Program-made: the position numbers and the translations under genes
Notes under the pieces: generated by a model
The model's database searches: none
Seen by the model: only the letters and a program-made list of their open reading frames with translations
What the model was told of the DNA's origin: nothing
Shown here: positions 5,272 to 5,321 of the stretch, in pieces
How positions within the stretch are numbered: the stretch's first letter is position 1
Layout of the letters: each line of letters starts with the position of its first letter
Assembly (NCBI GenBank): GCA_031274335.1
Contig: JAISQG010000197.1
Location: 1-5,321, forward strand
Origin: Gracilibacteraceae bacterium
GTDB taxonomy: Bacteria > Bacillota > Desulfitobacteriia > Desulfitobacteriales > Syntrophobotulaceae
Direction of reading: 5' to 3'
Length of the DNA stretch: 5,321 bases

Positions 5272-5321
5272 CAAGGAAAAAGAAGGAAGAAAGGCTTACC
5301 CAAAGTGCCGTAAAGCCCCTT
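5272..5321. other. short intergenic tail, no gene recognised
   Basis: The last 50 bases contain a run of 22 consecutive purines (5273-5294) and no supported reading frame, hairpin or RNA gene. What follows lies outside the window. Confidence 0.5.

Overview
The window looks like chromosomal DNA of a moderately GC-rich anaerobic Bacillota. A Clostridia- or Negativicutes-type bacterium is my best guess, based on strong GGAGG-type ribosome binding sites, a sigmaA-type promoter, a stand-alone CitE-like lyase, a short bacterial malic enzyme and a PucR-family regulator. The taxonomic call is inference and cannot be settled from this sequence. All supported genes lie on the + strand. I see no RNA gene, insertion sequence, CRISPR array or phage gene.

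Layout. (1) 2-840: the 3' end of a GNAT acetyltransferase resembling short N-acetylglutamate synthases overlaps by 4 bases a complete RNase HI gene (rnhA) that starts with GTG. (2) 841-1127: an AT-rich gap with a near-consensus promoter (TTGACT, 17 bp, CATAAT). A perfect 9-bp inverted repeat overlaps the -10 element, and a leader of about 165 nt follows. (3) 1128-2021: a stand-alone HpcH/HpaI-aldolase/citrate-lyase-beta family protein (malyl-CoA or citramalyl-CoA lyase type). (4) 2022-2178: two large consecutive palindromes, neither followed by a T-run. (5) 2179-3441: a complete NAD(P)-dependent malic enzyme. (6) 3442-3673: a terminator-like hairpin and an AT-rich upstream region. (7) 3674-5239: a PucR/CdaR-type transcription regulator, closed by a strong symmetric terminator that overlaps its stop codon.

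How the genes may work together. The lyase and malic enzyme appear to share one transcript, because no convincing terminator separates them. A malyl-CoA lyase/thioesterase activity would make malate from glyoxylate and acetyl-CoA, and malic enzyme would turn malate into pyruvate, CO2 and NAD(P)H. Known PucR and CdaR relatives respond to ureide or sugar-acid/glycerate catabolism, which would fit a glyoxylate-assimilating module. This pathway is a hypothesis: the lyase substrate cannot be read from sequence alone, and citramalyl-CoA cleavage to acetyl-CoA and pyruvate is an equally serious alternative. The most unusual non-coding features are the operator-like repeat on the lyase promoter, the paired palindromes between lyase and malic enzyme, and a 9-base word present three times around the malic enzyme gene.
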